From Strigomonas culicis (lineage: Eukaryota; Euglenozoa; Kinetoplastea; Trypanosomatida; Trypanosomatidae), in assembly GCA_000482145.1 (NCBI GenBank), contig AUXH01000059.1, forward strand, positions 1 to 51,891: a stretch of DNA of 51,891 bases, given 5' to 3'. Positions 38,136 to 48,437 of this stretch are shown piece by piece; position 1 is the stretch's first letter, and every line of letters begins with the position of its first letter. Made by a program: the position numbers and the translations under genes. Under the pieces are notes generated by a model. That model did no database searches, was not told the DNA's origin, and saw only the letters and a program-made list of their open reading frames with translations.

Positions 38136-39239
38136 ATGCTGCGCGACCTGACCAATACGGCGTCTAGTTCGCCTCGCGCGAAGGTGTCTGGCGTGAAGTA
38201 TGACGAGGATGCGCTTCCCATGGGCCCGGACCAGGCAAAGATAGAGCTGGATGCCATTCAGATGCGTCTGCACCAGGTCTTCAACGGCATCCGTGCCTGG
38301 TCGGTGCGGACCGGCAAGAGCCTTCCCGACTTGGAAGAGAAGGTGGGCGAGAATGACGAGCTGCTGCAGCGCTGTATGTCTCTCCAGCAGCAGGCCGCGC
38401 AGTGCCACCCCGCGCATGCGGCGCCGAAGCCCGACGTCCAGCAGCAACAGAAGCAGAACTTCCCCATCATTGTGACCTCGTCGGAGAGCACGTCGAGCTA
38501 TATGGATATCTTCGCCGCTCCGCGCGAAACGGCGCCGGCGACGATGCCGGCGGCGGCGGCGCCGGCCCTGCCCTCGCGCGGCTCCCGTGGCTCTTTCCAC
38601 GGCGCCGCCAAGGCGGACGGCGCGGCCAAGTGGCTGCCGAAGCACGACTGCTGCATCGCCGTTGTCGAGTTCAAGCGCCAGCGTATGAAGCGCTGCGAGT
38701 GCCCCAGCATGATTGCACCGGGCAAGTACGTCATCGTGGAGGGGGACCGCGGTTTTGACTGCGGTCTCGTCATCCAGTGCGCGGAGTACAACAGCGCGCT
38801 CGGCATCTTCGACGACGAGACCCAGCAGACGATCGACGACGAGCCGGTCGACATCTTTCGCGTGAAGGATGGCCGTCTCGGCCAGGTGATCCGCGAGGCG
38901 ACGGAGCAGGAGGTGGAGCAGCTCTACAGCGAGCAGGCGAGCAAGGAGCGCGTGGCGCTCTCCACCTGCCGCGAGCTCGTCGAGTCGCTCAAGCTGCCGA
39001 TGGACGTCGTCGACTGCGAGTATCAGTTCGATGGAAACAAGATCAGCTTTTACTTCGAGGCGGACCACACGATTGATTTCCGAGCGCTCACCACGCAGCT
39101 CTTCCGCATCTTCAACGCCCGCATCTGGCTCGAGAACGTGAACAATTCCGTGAAGAACACAGTGCCGAAGGGAGCCATTTCGCGTAATGATAAGGTGTCG
39201 TTCGAGGAGGTGGGTCTGCGAATTCCCACCACCTTTTGA
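38136..39239 (+). CDS. PSP1 C-terminal domain protein
   Basis: A 367-residue protein. The C-terminal half (about 165-355) matches the PSP1 domain: CIAVVEFKRQRMKRCECP, GKYVIVEGDRGFDCGLVIQC, then a helical stretch and CEYQFDGNKISFYFEADHTI with DFRALTTQLFRIFNARIWLE. In bacteria the same domain is found in the RicT/YaaT protein, which affects RNA processing; in trypanosomatids PSP1-domain proteins occur as a family with post-transcriptional roles suggested for some. The N-terminal third has a short helical segment and a Gln-rich stretch and looks flexible. TGA is the stop codon. The domain call is firm; the molecular role is not. Confidence 0.85.
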   Translation: MLRDLTNTASSSPRAKVSGVKYDEDALPMGPDQAKIELDAIQMRLHQVFNGIRAWSVRTGKSLPDLEEKVGENDELLQRCMSLQQQAAQCHPAHAAPKPDVQQQQKQNFPIIVTSSESTSSYMDIFAAPRETAPATMPAAAAPALPSRGSRGSFHGAAKADGAAKWLPKHDCCIAVVEFKRQRMKRCECPSMIAPGKYVIVEGDRGFDCGLVIQCAEYNSALGIFDDETQQTIDDEPVDIFRVKDGRLGQVIREATEQEVEQLYSEQASKERVALSTCRELVESLKLPMDVVDCEYQFDGNKISFYFEADHTIDFRALTTQLFRIFNARIWLENVNNSVKNTVPKGAISRNDKVSFEEVGLRIPTTF

Positions 39240-40187
39240 GCTCGTCATTGGAGAATCTAGTCATAACCCTTTTCCCACACATACACACACACACACACAC
39301 AAAAGAGATGACCTCCAGAGAAAGGAAAATACACTAGGAAGGGAGACGGTGCTTGTGAAACCCTTCATGCATTCCAGTGACATGTTTTAGATCAATACAC
39401 ATATATACTTACATATATATGCATGTTACGGTATGTTGGAAAGGTCTCGTTTTCATCGTCTCTCTCTTTTGGGAGTTTATATTTTTTTATTTTTCATACT
39501 ATTCTACTTTTTAGATTCAAGATTTTCATTTTTTGAGATACGTAATAATGCGAAAAAAACAAAAGGAAGAGGAAGGAAAAAAGACGCAACCGAGTTGGAG
39601 AAAGGTAAATTGAAAACCAGATCATATATACGTTAAAAGAAAAAGAAACTATTTTTTTTTTTGGACGTTGAACAAATGCTTTATTTCTCGTACAAGAAAA
39701 AAAAAAGTAATATAAAACAAGATATATAACCAACACCATAAAAAACAAATACAAAAAAGAACAAGACGAGTTACATACAAACAATCCTGAAGACGAAAAT
39801 GGATAGAATGTGGTAGAAAGGATTTCGAACACTTCACTTTCGCTTAACCACCTTTTATCTGTCCTTCCCTTTATAAATTCCGATTGTTGTTAACTCATTT
39901 CTTTACTTTTTTTCATTCTTTGTTGTTGTCTTCTTTCTATTTTTTCTTACTAATTGTTTTTCTTGTAGAAGCTTCATTTCATGTGTTGTGGTGCAGCTAC
40001 TTGTGTCTTTCTTTTGTGTGTTTTTCCATGGTCTGATCGTGCCTTCTATCGCTCATATGTTTCCCCCTCTCTCCCAATTCTAGTCTTTCACGGTTGGTAT
40101 CGTGTTTTTTTTCGTAAATGAGTGTTGTCACGCTGCTCTAGACGTATCCTTGTTTACTCCGATTCATCTGTGAGTATTCAACGCGCT
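39240..40187 (+). other. Long spacer with CA repeat and A-rich block
   Basis: About 950 nt. It holds a (CA)n run at about 39282-39301, an A/purine-rich block at about 39540-39830 containing a T12 run and an A10 run about 45 nt apart, and a T-rich end. A short upstream frame (ATG at 40118, TAG after seven codons) precedes the YqaJ gene; splicing at the AG at 40121-40122 would remove its ATG. Open frames on the minus strand here are A/T-composition artefacts. Confidence 0.5.
39282..39301. repeat. (CA)n microsatellite
   Basis: About ten CA units just after the stop of the PSP1-domain gene. Confidence 0.9.
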
Positions 40188-42611
40188 ATGGCACAACAGC
40201 CAAAGAAGATTGCTTGGAAGGAGAAGAAGCCGTACGGGCTCTCCGCGTCACAATTTGGAGATGCGCTCGGCTTCGGTGGTCTCATCTGGGACTACGTGGA
40301 GTACCGCCGGTCGTGCGTGGGCACGGAGTTGGAGTTCACGGGCAACGCGGCCACGGCGCACGGCATCCGCACGGAGGACAAGTCGCGCTCCCTGTATGAA
40401 CTCTTGACCGGCACCGAGGTGCATGACGGAAGCTTCTTTTTGTCGGGCAATGGTCTGCTCGGGTGCTCCCCGGACGGGCGCATCTTTGTGGACGATCCTC
40501 GAACGAGCGGCGGGGTCGTGGCGGATGACGTGGTGGCCGCGGAGGGCGGGCCGTCGCGCCGCCTCAGCTCCAGCGTGTCCGGGCGGCTCTCGTCGGGCAG
40601 CGAGGACGTCCTGTCGCCCACCGCCACGCCGGCGTCGCTCCAGTGCGTGCCGCCGAGCACGGTCGTGGCGGTGCAGAAAGGGGTCTGCTGTGTGCGCATG
40701 CCACAGGTCGGTGGTAAGCGCCGGCGCCCCTTCAGCCCGCGGGGGTCTCAGCGCGTGCGGCTGCTGGAGATCAAGTCTCCTGTGAACAGCCTCTACAACG
40801 GGAGCAACGAAAAGTGCAAGCCCTTCGGGATCCCACTTAGCTACATGTGCCAAATGCAGGGCCAGATGTCGATTTCCAAAACGGATGAGTGCGACTTTTT
40901 CGTCTTTTTAAACCACCCCTTGTGTGAGTGTGTGTGCTGGCGCGTGAAGCGCAGCGAGGCGTTTTGGCGGTGGGCCGAGCCCAAGCTCCTCCAGGCCGTC
41001 TACTGGATACAGCATGGTCAGCCGGATTGGCTCGAGCGCGGCTTCAAGTACAAGCCCTTTGACTTTACTCAAATTGAAGTGTCTCCGATTGTGTTTCCGT
41101 ATAACATTACGTGTGGCGAGGCCTTGACGTGTGCTCGCCAATTTCCTTTCTTTCAGCAGTACGCCTTCCCGTATGTTACGGAAACGAAGGGAGGCAGTGG
41201 GGAGACGGGACGAAAGTCCGCCGAAGAGGTCGAAGACGCAGCTGGTGCCCCACCGCTGCTGCCTTTCCTCCAGAGTAGTAGAGCCCCGTATCAGAGCGCC
41301 GAGAGTACAGAAGGGCGGGCGTGGATTGCGCAGGTAGCAAAGATGGCGATTGTGCGCTATCTCTTCGACGTGAACTCGGATTGTCTCTTCGGCCTCGGTG
41401 ATCATGAGGGTGCGGAGCACTGTTCCAGCAGCGGTGAGGTCACCTTTTTTATGGAGTGCACCTGTCGTGTGAGCGTGGTCTTCCACATCTTTGCGCAAGA
41501 GGCGTTTCACCAACTGAACGCCCCGGGCCTCCTCGAGGATCTGCAGCTGCTCTCCGCCGCCAGTCCCCACGCGGAGATTCGCGTCATTGTGCGTCTGCCG
41601 CACGACTGGTCGCGCGGCCACGTGCGCGTCTACGGATGGAGGACGGACGAAGAGGAGCAGCGTGCCCTTCACCGCACAGGACCGCCGGAGGAGGGGCCAG
41701 AGCGCCGCGTTGTCTACACAAAAGTACGCTTTTTTGAACAGGCCTTCTTCCGCCAGTTGCGAGTCGTGCACGGCTTCTGTGCGACAGAGGAAGATGCGGA
41801 CTTGGAGGCCGTCATGGCCAACCCATTTCTCTCACCTAGACGATCGATGCATCGACGGGACGGCCGGGCGGTGGATACGGGGCGCGGTGCGGGCACCCCG
41901 AGGGCCCCCTCCCCAGCTGCGCAGAGCTCCCAGCCGCTGCCGACCACAGCGGACGAAGGCGGAGACTTGCCGCTCTCGCAGCGCATCCGTCTCAGTCTGA
42001 CGCCAATGCGGCAGACGCGTTCGTCGAGCCGCACGTTGCACGCTGTCTTGTGCAAGGGGCGTGAAGACGAAACGGGCGCCTCCGACCTCAGTGACGTGTT
42101 GTACCTGGCCGTGACGCCGGACACTCTCTCCGACACGCTCGTGCGCTCCAAGGAGTGGACAGAGGTGTACTACTGCAGCGGTCTGTGGGAGTCCACGCAG
42201 CGCTTCCGGCTGCCGGAGATGGACATGCGAGAGAGCTCTACCCTCTTCGTCGGCACGTGGGCGGCGCTGGCCACCTTCCTCGACATGGCCATGCTGGACG
42301 AGGAGCAGTGCCTGACGGAAAACACCGTGCTGCTGCATGTGCGGACGCGCCTCCTCGCGCACAAGACAAGTGTGAGGGTGGCGGAAGAGGATGTGCCGGT
42401 GTTGGACAATAGAGTCACATTTTGCTTTGTCGGCGGGGAAGGGGACCACACCGGTATGTGTCCATTGGAGGTTTTGGAAAGCCTCTCCATTGTACCGCGT
42501 GTTTCGCTGTTCCTCGATGGTCCCTCGTCCGCTGGGGAAAGTGGCCTTTCATGGCTCGAGCGTTTGCTGTGCGAGCACTTTATAGAGTTTCCGATGGAAT
42601 GCCATTTGTAG
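40188..42611 (+). CDS. YqaJ-type PD-(D/E)XK nuclease domain protein
   Basis: An 807-residue protein whose first 290 residues match the YqaJ/lambda-exonuclease recombinase fold. Seen directly: GLSASQFGDALGFGG (substrate-binding start of the domain), GNAATAHGIRTEDKSRSLYE, the catalytic Asp in GCSPDGRIF (D96), the E-x-K pair in LLEIKSP (E194, K196) and the following YMCQMQGQMSIS helix with a 'cDFFVFL' strand. All catalytic positions are present, so an active exonuclease or endonuclease is plausible. A Ser/Arg-rich insert (about 100-190) separates the Asp from the E-x-K. The remaining 500 residues are unrecognised and include a second, mostly beta-rich region. The start is the first ATG of the frame; the upstream codons have no ATG. 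Confidence 0.8.
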   Translation: MAQQPKKIAWKEKKPYGLSASQFGDALGFGGLIWDYVEYRRSCVGTELEFTGNAATAHGIRTEDKSRSLYELLTGTEVHDGSFFLSGNGLLGCSPDGRIFVDDPRTSGGVVADDVVAAEGGPSRRLSSSVSGRLSSGSEDVLSPTATPASLQCVPPSTVVAVQKGVCCVRMPQVGGKRRRPFSPRGSQRVRLLEIKSPVNSLYNGSNEKCKPFGIPLSYMCQMQGQMSISKTDECDFFVFLNHPLCECVCWRVKRSEAFWRWAEPKLLQAVYWIQHGQPDWLERGFKYKPFDFTQIEVSPIVFPYNITCGEALTCARQFPFFQQYAFPYVTETKGGSGETGRKSAEEVEDAAGAPPLLPFLQSSRAPYQSAESTEGRAWIAQVAKMAIVRYLFDVNSDCLFGLGDHEGAEHCSSSGEVTFFMECTCRVSVVFHIFAQEAFHQLNAPGLLEDLQLLSAASPHAEIRVIVRLPHDWSRGHVRVYGWRTDEEEQRALHRTGPPEEGPERRVVYTKVRFFEQAFFRQLRVVHGFCATEEDADLEAVMANPFLSPRRSMHRRDGRAVDTGRGAGTPRAPSPAAQSSQPLPTTADEGGDLPLSQRIRLSLTPMRQTRSSSRTLHAVLCKGREDETGASDLSDVLYLAVTPDTLSDTLVRSKEWTEVYYCSGLWESTQRFRLPEMDMRESSTLFVGTWAALATFLDMAMLDEEQCLTENTVLLHVRTRLLAHKTSVRVAEEDVPVLDNRVTFCFVGGEGDHTGMCPLEVLESLSIVPRVSLFLDGPSSAGESGLSWLERLLCEHFIEFPMECHL

Positions 42612-42987
42612 AGATGGTGGTGCGACGATGTAGGGAAATCGGTGAGGGGATCCACGGGTTTTGTCTTTGTGTACATTCATGCTTCTCGGACGTTCGATCT
42701 AATGCCACTTTTGGTCTGTTTATGCAATCTTCACGATATGTGTTTCTACGGGCCACTTCCTTTCTTTTCTTTTCTTTTTATGTGCTAGTGTGAGACTCTC
42801 TTTTTTCCTTCCCCACTTCTGTCTATGTGTTCTCCTCTCCCTATCTCTGTTTCTTTGCGCAGCGTCTCATTTATTAATACATATACACATACAAGTACAT
42901 TCACTGCGGTTTTTCCTTTTCTCTTTTGTATAGTTTTTGTACCATTTTTAAGCCCTTTTTAATTTCTTTTTCTTTTTGTCTTTTGTA
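42612..42987 (+). other. Spacer with splice acceptor
   Basis: About 375 nt. The T/C tract at about 42909-42930 ends with AG at 42932-42933, giving a leader of about 54 nt before the next ATG. Other stretches are C/T-rich 3' UTR-like sequence. Confidence 0.6.
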
Positions 42988-43710
42988 ATGAGTGTTGGTC
43001 ACAGTGCTGCTTCCGCGTCCACCATTCAGGGTGGTTTCTATGTAGAACAGCGTATTAAAGTAGAGGAGGTGCGTGCCCCCCCGATGGTTCATCTTTTCCC
43101 TGTGCTGCAGGAGCTAAGTATACCAGGAACCAGTCGCACCAACCCGACGGTGCAGAAGTATATTGAAGACACCGAAAAAAATAAGGGCTTGACCATCCAG
43201 CGTCTCCCCATCGTCTATCGCAACCAAAGTCCTGAAGCGATAGATGGCCAGCTCACTATCATTAAGCTGCATTATACGATCCAACTCCTCTTTGTAGCGG
43301 AGCGCACGCAACGGCGCGCCATCCAGACGCAGGAGCTCGCCACCATGACGTCCATCATCACAAAACTAGAGTTTTCGATTTCACTAAAGGAGAAGCTCAT
43401 GGCTTTCTGGAGCTGTAAATTAGCTGAGAAGTACATCGACGATATTAATCCCACCTATCAAAAGATAGACGGCATGGTTCCTGTAACGGGCCTGAGCACC
43501 ACCGCCGTGGACACGCAGAGCACGCCACTGCAGGGCTCAGAAGGCACAGAGGAAGGGAGAGTGCTGTCGTCGACGGACTTCTCGTCGCAGATGCGGATCC
43601 ATAATACCATGCGCGAGCGCTATAATGACACGGTGAATAACTTCCAGAGCACTATTAATAATATGCTCGATAGAACGATGAGGCCGGAGGAACGGCGGCG
43701 GAGAAAGTAA
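42988..43710 (+). CDS. Unknown 240-residue protein
   Basis: Starts at MSVGHSAAS. The N-terminal two thirds look folded (YVEQRIKVEEVRAPPMVHLF, and a helical stretch IIKLHYTIQLLFVAERTQRR). The C-terminus is helical and ends in basic residues (MRPEERRRRK). GC at third positions is lower than in the flanking genes, suggesting modest expression. No family recognised. Confidence 0.8.
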   Translation: MSVGHSAASASTIQGGFYVEQRIKVEEVRAPPMVHLFPVLQELSIPGTSRTNPTVQKYIEDTEKNKGLTIQRLPIVYRNQSPEAIDGQLTIIKLHYTIQLLFVAERTQRRAIQTQELATMTSIITKLEFSISLKEKLMAFWSCKLAEKYIDDINPTYQKIDGMVPVTGLSTTAVDTQSTPLQGSEGTEEGRVLSSTDFSSQMRIHNTMRERYNDTVNNFQSTINNMLDRTMRPEERRRRK

Positions 43711-44294
43711 TCCAGGGTGCCACATAGAAGTGGACTCCTTACTTCCTTTTTTTTTTTGCTTGTGACGCGTGTGTTTATAATTGCGGAAATTTTCTCTTCA
43801 TACTGTTTTCCCCTGGATGTTTTTATATGTATAAATACTGATATGTTACTTATACTGTAATATTACATGTATAGACACACATATATACTTTTGTAAAACA
43901 ATTTCTTTTCTTTTCTCCTTTACATATATATATATATATATGCGATTAACTTAAAACAGGAAGGTAGCTGTTTACCACCTCTAGATACATATAACAAGAT
44001 CAATCTTTTTTTGCTCCACTATGCTTTGCAGCCTCCGTCCCCTTGAACGTTGTTTCCTCGGTATATTTGCTCTCTCTATCCCCTTTCCTTTGGTCTCTCT
44101 ATCACGCTAACCGCTTAGGTAAAGAAGTTACTCCAACTTGTTGAGCCATCCTTTTCAGTCTTTATTTTCCATCTCTCATTAAATAACCCCGTGGGTGAGA
44201 GTGCTTGCTTTTGTGTTTAACCTTTTCACATTGCTCACTTTGTTCCCACATTTTTTTTTTGTTGCCTTAACTTACGTACTGACACTTTTTCAGT
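43711..44294 (+). other. Spacer with AT repeat; splice AG one base from next ATG
   Basis: About 585 nt, T-rich, with an (AT)n run at about 43924-43941. The last tract, CACTTTTTCAG, places AG at 44292-44293, one nucleotide before the ATG of the protease gene. An in-frame TGA at 44280-44282 rules out a longer N-terminus. Confidence 0.6.
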
Positions 44295-46412
44295 ATGTCT
44301 AGCCCCAATACCAACAACGGTGTACCCCAAGGTGGTGGCGGCCCCTTATTCGAGGCCATGCTTCAGGCCACGGCCCCGCAGAGCTACTATCCCCCACCCC
44401 AGCAGCAGCAACAACAGCAGCAACAACAAGAACAGCCTATGTATGCCCCTCAAGGCATGCAGTATCAACAAGCACAGCAGCAGCAGTTCGGTGGTAACCC
44501 TGGCCTGGGTCAGGCGAACATCCCCCCGCAGCAGAGCTTCATGCCGCCGCCGCAGCAGCAGCCCCTCTACCAGCCACCCCCCGTGGCGCCGCGCTACTTT
44601 GCGCCTGTGCCGGCGGTGCAGGACGACGATTATTACAAGGGGTTCCACGACGGCGTTGTGCGACCGAACGGTCCGGTGTGGGGCAACGCGCTCTCCTGGG
44701 TGGTGCCCATCGTCGTCAACCTCGCGCTCTTCGTCGGCCCGATATGGTACTTCCGCCGCAAGTACACGCAGGCGATGGGCCCGGCCGCCGCCGCGGCGGG
44801 CAAGAGCGGCGCCAAGGGCTCCAACCCCATGTCGGGCCTCATGGACATGATGAACCCGATGAAGGCGAAGGATTTCCGCACGGAGGTGAAGAACACCACC
44901 TTCAAGGACGTCATTGGCATCCCCGAGGCGAAGGAGGACCTGAAGCAGTACGTGGACTTCCTGAAGGAGCCGGCCAAGTTCACGCGGCTCGGCGCGCGGC
45001 TGCCGAAGGGCTGCCTGCTGACCGGCCCGCCCGGCACCGGCAAGACGCTGCTGGCGCGGGCCGTGGCGGGCGAGGCCAGCACGCCCTTCTTCAGCTGCTC
45101 CGGGGCGGACTTCATTGAGATCTTCGGCGGCAGCGGCCCCAAGCGCGTGCGGGAGCTCTTCGCCGAGGCGAAGAAGGCGGCGCCGTGCGTCGTTTTTATT
45201 GATGAAATCGATGCCATTGGTTCCCGCAACCAGGGCGGCCGCTCCATGGGCGGCGGTGGCAGCTCGGAGGAGAACCGCACGATCAACCAGCTGCTCGCCG
45301 AGCTGGATGGTCTCTCGAGCAAGGAAGCCATCGTCGTGGTGGCCGCCACCAACTACCCCGAGGCGATCGACAAGGCGCTGCTGCGCGAGGGCCGCTTCGA
45401 CCGCAAGGTGAACATCCCGATGCCCGACAAGAAAGCGCGGACGGAGCTCTTTGAGTTCTACCTGAACCGCATCATCACGGGCGACCCGAATTGCAAGCCG
45501 AAGGTGCAGGTCTTCAAGCCCCGCACGGTCGACAGCGACGACAAGGCGGACGGCGCCGCCAAGACGGAGGAGGAGACGAAGCCGGCCAAGACGTTTGAGA
45601 TCAAGGAGCTGAAGGATATCAAGGTGGTCGAGGGCGTGAGCAACAAGGAGTACGCCGACGCGCTCGCGGACCGCACCCCGGGCGTGTCGCCCGCGCAGAT
45701 CTCCACTATCGTGAACGAGGCCGCGCTTAACTCGGCGATGCATGGGAAGGATGTGGTGCCCCTCGACATTCTGCAGGAGAGCATCGACGACGTCCTCATT
45801 GGCAAGAAGCACCGCCAGCGCATGAGCGACAAGTCGCTGGAGCGGACGGCGTACCACGAGGTCGGCCACTGCATCATGGCGTGGCTCAGCCCGCTGCAGA
45901 AGGACGTCGTGAAGATCTCCATCATCCCCCGCGGGCGCGCGGGCGGCTACACGCAGCAGGTGCAGGACGAGGCGATGGAGCCGCACACGGACGAGTTTCT
46001 CTTCTCGCAGCTGTGTGTGCTGATGGGCGGCCGTGTGGCCGAGCGCATCTTCATGGACGACATCTCCACCGGCGCCATGGACGATCTGCAGCGCGCGACG
46101 CGGCTGTCGATGGAGAAGCTGCTCAACTACGGTATGTCCAAGACGATCGGGCAGCTCGCCTTCAAGCCGAACGACAAGAACGACGGCCGCGCGTGGATGA
46201 CCTGGTCCGAGGAGCTGCACGCGAAGGTGGAGGACGAGGCACGCCAGCTCGTCGCCTCGGCGTACAGCCACACGGAGAAGACGCTGCTGGAGATGCGGCA
46301 GAAGCACGAGGCACTGACACAACTGCTCCTCAGCAAGAAGGAGCTCAACAAGGCGGACATTGAGGGCGTCCTTGGTGCACGCCCGGCAGGCGTGACACCC
46401 GCCACGCTGTAA
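44295..46412 (+). CDS. FtsH/AFG3-like ATP-dependent AAA metalloprotease
   Basis: A 705-residue membrane-anchored AAA+ zinc protease of the FtsH family, which in mitochondria degrades damaged or unassembled inner-membrane proteins. Seen directly: Walker A GPPGTGKT (about 243-250), Walker [11 protein letters not shown] (about 299-308), the second region of homology [20 protein letters not shown], and the zinc site H521-E522-x2-H525 (HEVGH), with the third ligand expected in [10 protein letters not shown]. One hydrophobic segment near residues 130-152 would anchor it. The first 110 residues are Gln/Pro-rich with a run of Gln and no obvious mitochondrial presequence, which is odd. The AAA lid carries an insert of about 45 residues. 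A single anchor suggests the i-AAA (Yme1) class, but the core also resembles m-AAA. Confidence 0.93.
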   Translation: MSSPNTNNGVPQGGGGPLFEAMLQATAPQSYYPPPQQQQQQQQQQEQPMYAPQGMQYQQAQQQQFGGNPGLGQANIPPQQSFMPPPQQQPLYQPPPVAPRYFAPVPAVQDDDYYKGFHDGVVRPNGPVWGNALSWVVPIVVNLALFVGPIWYFRRKYTQAMGPAAAAAGKSGAKGSNPMSGLMDMMNPMKAKDFRTEVKNTTFKDVIGIPEAKEDLKQYVDFLKEPAKFTRLGARLPKGCLLTGPPGTGKTLLARAVAGEASTPFFSCSGADFIEIFGGSGPKRVRELFAEAKKAAPCVVFIDEIDAIGSRNQGGRSMGGGGSSEENRTINQLLAELDGLSSKEAIVVVAATNYPEAIDKALLREGRFDRKVNIPMPDKKARTELFEFYLNRIITGDPNCKPKVQVFKPRTVDSDDKADGAAKTEEETKPAKTFEIKELKDIKVVEGVSNKEYADALADRTPGVSPAQISTIVNEAALNSAMHGKDVVPLDILQESIDDVLIGKKHRQRMSDKSLERTAYHEVGHCIMAWLSPLQKDVVKISIIPRGRAGGYTQQVQDEAMEPHTDEFLFSQLCVLMGGRVAERIFMDDISTGAMDDLQRATRLSMEKLLNYGMSKTIGQLAFKPNDKNDGRAWMTWSEELHAKVEDEARQLVASAYSHTEKTLLEMRQKHEALTQLLLSKKELNKADIEGVLGARPAGVTPATL
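44400..44436 (+). repeat. CAG/CAA polyglutamine run
   Basis: Mixed CAG and CAA codons encode ten glutamines in the N-terminal region of the FtsH-like protease. Such tracts vary in length between strains. Confidence 0.9.
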
Positions 46413-47221
46413 CTCATTTAGAAGAAATAAGAAACAGACGCGCACAGGTATATAAATATACATGCGAGAGAGTGGTGTATGATTCATTCTTTACATAGCG
46501 CTTTTGGGTTCGTTCTCTCTCGGTCTCACGTTTCGTGTCCGCGTACCTTTGCTGACATCACTACCCTAGCGTACTCCATTTTTGCTTTACAATGGTGTAT
46601 TCGCTGCGTAGACACTTATTACTCGTCTTCTTATATTCGGAGTAGAGCTCGTTTGTTGGATCTGCAAAGGTCTTTTGTGATTGCGGTAACTTCTTAGAAG
46701 AGCACATATAATGGCACTACTCTTATTAGTGGGCCTTACGCAGGCAATCGTTAACAATCAGCTTACACTCATTACTTAGTTTTTTTTTTCTTGTTGTTAT
46801 TGTTATGGGTTTCTGAACTTGTTGGTCATCGGAGAAACATATATACTTCTATACACTTTTTTACAAGTTTCACAGATTTAATTTCATTTTCAATCCTCGA
46901 GATATACGATAACGAAAAAAGGAAAAGAAAAAGGAAGGTGCAAAGAGAGTTGAAATAATTATTAGTATGATATAAAAGATATGAAGCTGTCTTTTTTTTT
47001 ACCCCCCGTCATGATGGTTGTGGCTACTTGCAAAGACTATTTGTAACACTGTTGCTGAGCATCAGAACACCTATGTTGCATTCCTCTGTGCTTTCACATT
47101 AGATGGCTTATGTACACTGTATCGCTGTAAGTTGCTCCTTTCTCATCCTCTTTTTCCGCTTGTCTATCGTGAGGAAGAAGTAAACTGTACAGTAAGTATT
47201 TACGTCCACCGTACACTTCAC
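46413..47221 (+). other. Long spacer with A-rich block
   Basis: About 810 nt. An open frame of 72 codons starting from an ATG at 46479 is mixed in composition and not convincing. A purine-rich block lies at about 46905-46975. After it come a T run and the ATG-poor leader of the next gene. The acceptor is unclear. Confidence 0.4.
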
Positions 47222-48163
47222 ATGGACGGTGGAACCCCCGGTGAGGTGTATCCCCTAGTGCAAAAGCTGCGTGATGTGTTCGAGGAGGTCGTCCTCATGC
47301 TCAAGGACGACGAGGCCCAGCTGCGCGAGGCGTACTACGAGCTCCAGCAAGAGCGGGAAGAGATGCGCCGCGAGCTGCGCTACTGGCGCGCAGAGGCGGA
47401 AAAGTGGCGCGCGGAGCGGCACCTGGATGCTGACCGGAGCGCACAGCCGCCCTCTGCCGCCCCGCCGTGTGCCGGGGGGCCTCGTGACCGCTTGACGGAG
47501 GCGCTGCGGGAGGCACCGGCCCCACCTTCGCGCGAGCAGCTCCGTGGCCTGAACCCGCTTCTGGGGGAGGAGGAAAGACCGTGTATCAATTTTAACTACT
47601 ATAGGTCGCAACACGCGGATGTGACGACAGTGCCTGTGAAAACCAATGCAGCTACAACGAAGCCGGTGGTGCAAGAAAGCACGGAGCAGTGTAAAGAAGA
47701 GCCCAACAGAAAACTAGATCCGGTTGACTATACGGAAAAAAAGAAAGATGCAAAAGAAGATGCCTTATCCGTGTATGCTTCCGGTGATGCCGTGAATTCG
47801 TCCACCAACACGGACCATAACAGCCAACTGCCGTCCGAGTCTTTCTGGATTTATGTGTGGCCGGCGTTCGGTGGAAGCGCACCGCTCTTTGTGGAGCCAG
47901 CAAAGATCTTTGTGCCCGCCCAGTTCCGCTACATGGCGGATGTGACTGAAAGAGCGGCGAAGGCACTCAAGTGCCAGCCGGCCCCCTCCTGTCTGCACGA
48001 GCCCAACGGAGCGCCCGTCCGTTCCCTGCGAGGCCTGGTACCGAATCAGCACTACATCATATTCCCCTGCGGCGCGTACTATCGTCAGGAGGCCGTGCCA
48101 CAGCAGCTGCTAAGTGCACTTGTGCGAAATGCTCATCAGGTTCTCCAGACCAGCCCTCACTGA
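47222..48163 (+). CDS. Coiled-coil protein with doublecortin-like C-terminus
   Basis: A 313-residue protein starting at MDGGTPGEVYP, the first ATG of the frame (upstream codons contain no ATG). Residues 10-70 form a charged coiled coil (EVVLMLKDDEAQLREAYYEL, then a Glu/Arg-rich stretch). The middle is disordered. The last 105 residues have the outline of a doublecortin (DCX) domain: an opening strand SFWIYVWPAF, then RYMADVTERAAKALKC, and the closing GAPVRSLRGLVPNQHYIIFP, whose 'V.sL..L..g..Yii..' is the family's usual end. DCX domains bind microtubules, and trypanosomatid cells are built on a microtubule cage, so a cytoskeletal role is reasonable but inferred. Confidence 0.6.
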   Translation: MDGGTPGEVYPLVQKLRDVFEEVVLMLKDDEAQLREAYYELQQEREEMRRELRYWRAEAEKWRAERHLDADRSAQPPSAAPPCAGGPRDRLTEALREAPAPPSREQLRGLNPLLGEEERPCINFNYYRSQHADVTTVPVKTNAATTKPVVQESTEQCKEEPNRKLDPVDYTEKKKDAKEDALSVYASGDAVNSSTNTDHNSQLPSESFWIYVWPAFGGSAPLFVEPAKIFVPAQFRYMADVTERAAKALKCQPAPSCLHEPNGAPVRSLRGLVPNQHYIIFPCGAYYRQEAVPQQLLSALVRNAHQVLQTSPH

Positions 48164-48403
48164 ATTATGTGCCATTCATTGGCTGATTCGTGTTGTCGTT
48201 CCCCGTCCTTCGCGTACGTCTCTCCCAGCGACGCTGCACGCTTGTACCACTACCTCTACGCAAATTCCTTGTACTGTTAGATTCTACTACACTTTGTGAA
48301 CATTACATGTATTGCTTCAGTGCCCTTTCAACCAACTCTTTGGATCATGTGAACCACTGCGTAAAACACTGCTGTTTACTTTTCTCTATGATACGCACTT
48401 GTT

Positions 48404-48437
48404 TCCTCCCTCTCTCTTAATTCTCCCTGTCCTATAG
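48404..48437 (+). promoter_or_regulatory. Trans-splice acceptor abutting the Fyv7-like gene
   Basis: A C/T-rich tract runs to TATAG with AG at 48436-48437, and the ATG is the very next base. If this AG is used, the mRNA leader would consist only of the spliced leader. Confidence 0.55.

Noticed and set aside
39433..39832. Open frames on both strands in the spacer after the PSP1-domain gene
   Set aside because: A/T-run composition produces Lys- or Phe-rich translations on the two strands; nothing protein-like.
44346..46487. Open frame of 713 codons on the minus strand
   Set aside because: It is exactly antisense to the FtsH-like protease gene. It reads as Arg/Leu/Val-rich shadow and has no splice signals on that strand.
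46479..46697. 72-codon frame with an ATG after the FtsH-like gene
   Set aside because: Mixed composition and no convincing pyrimidine tract right in front. Kept only as a note; conservation would be needed to revive it.
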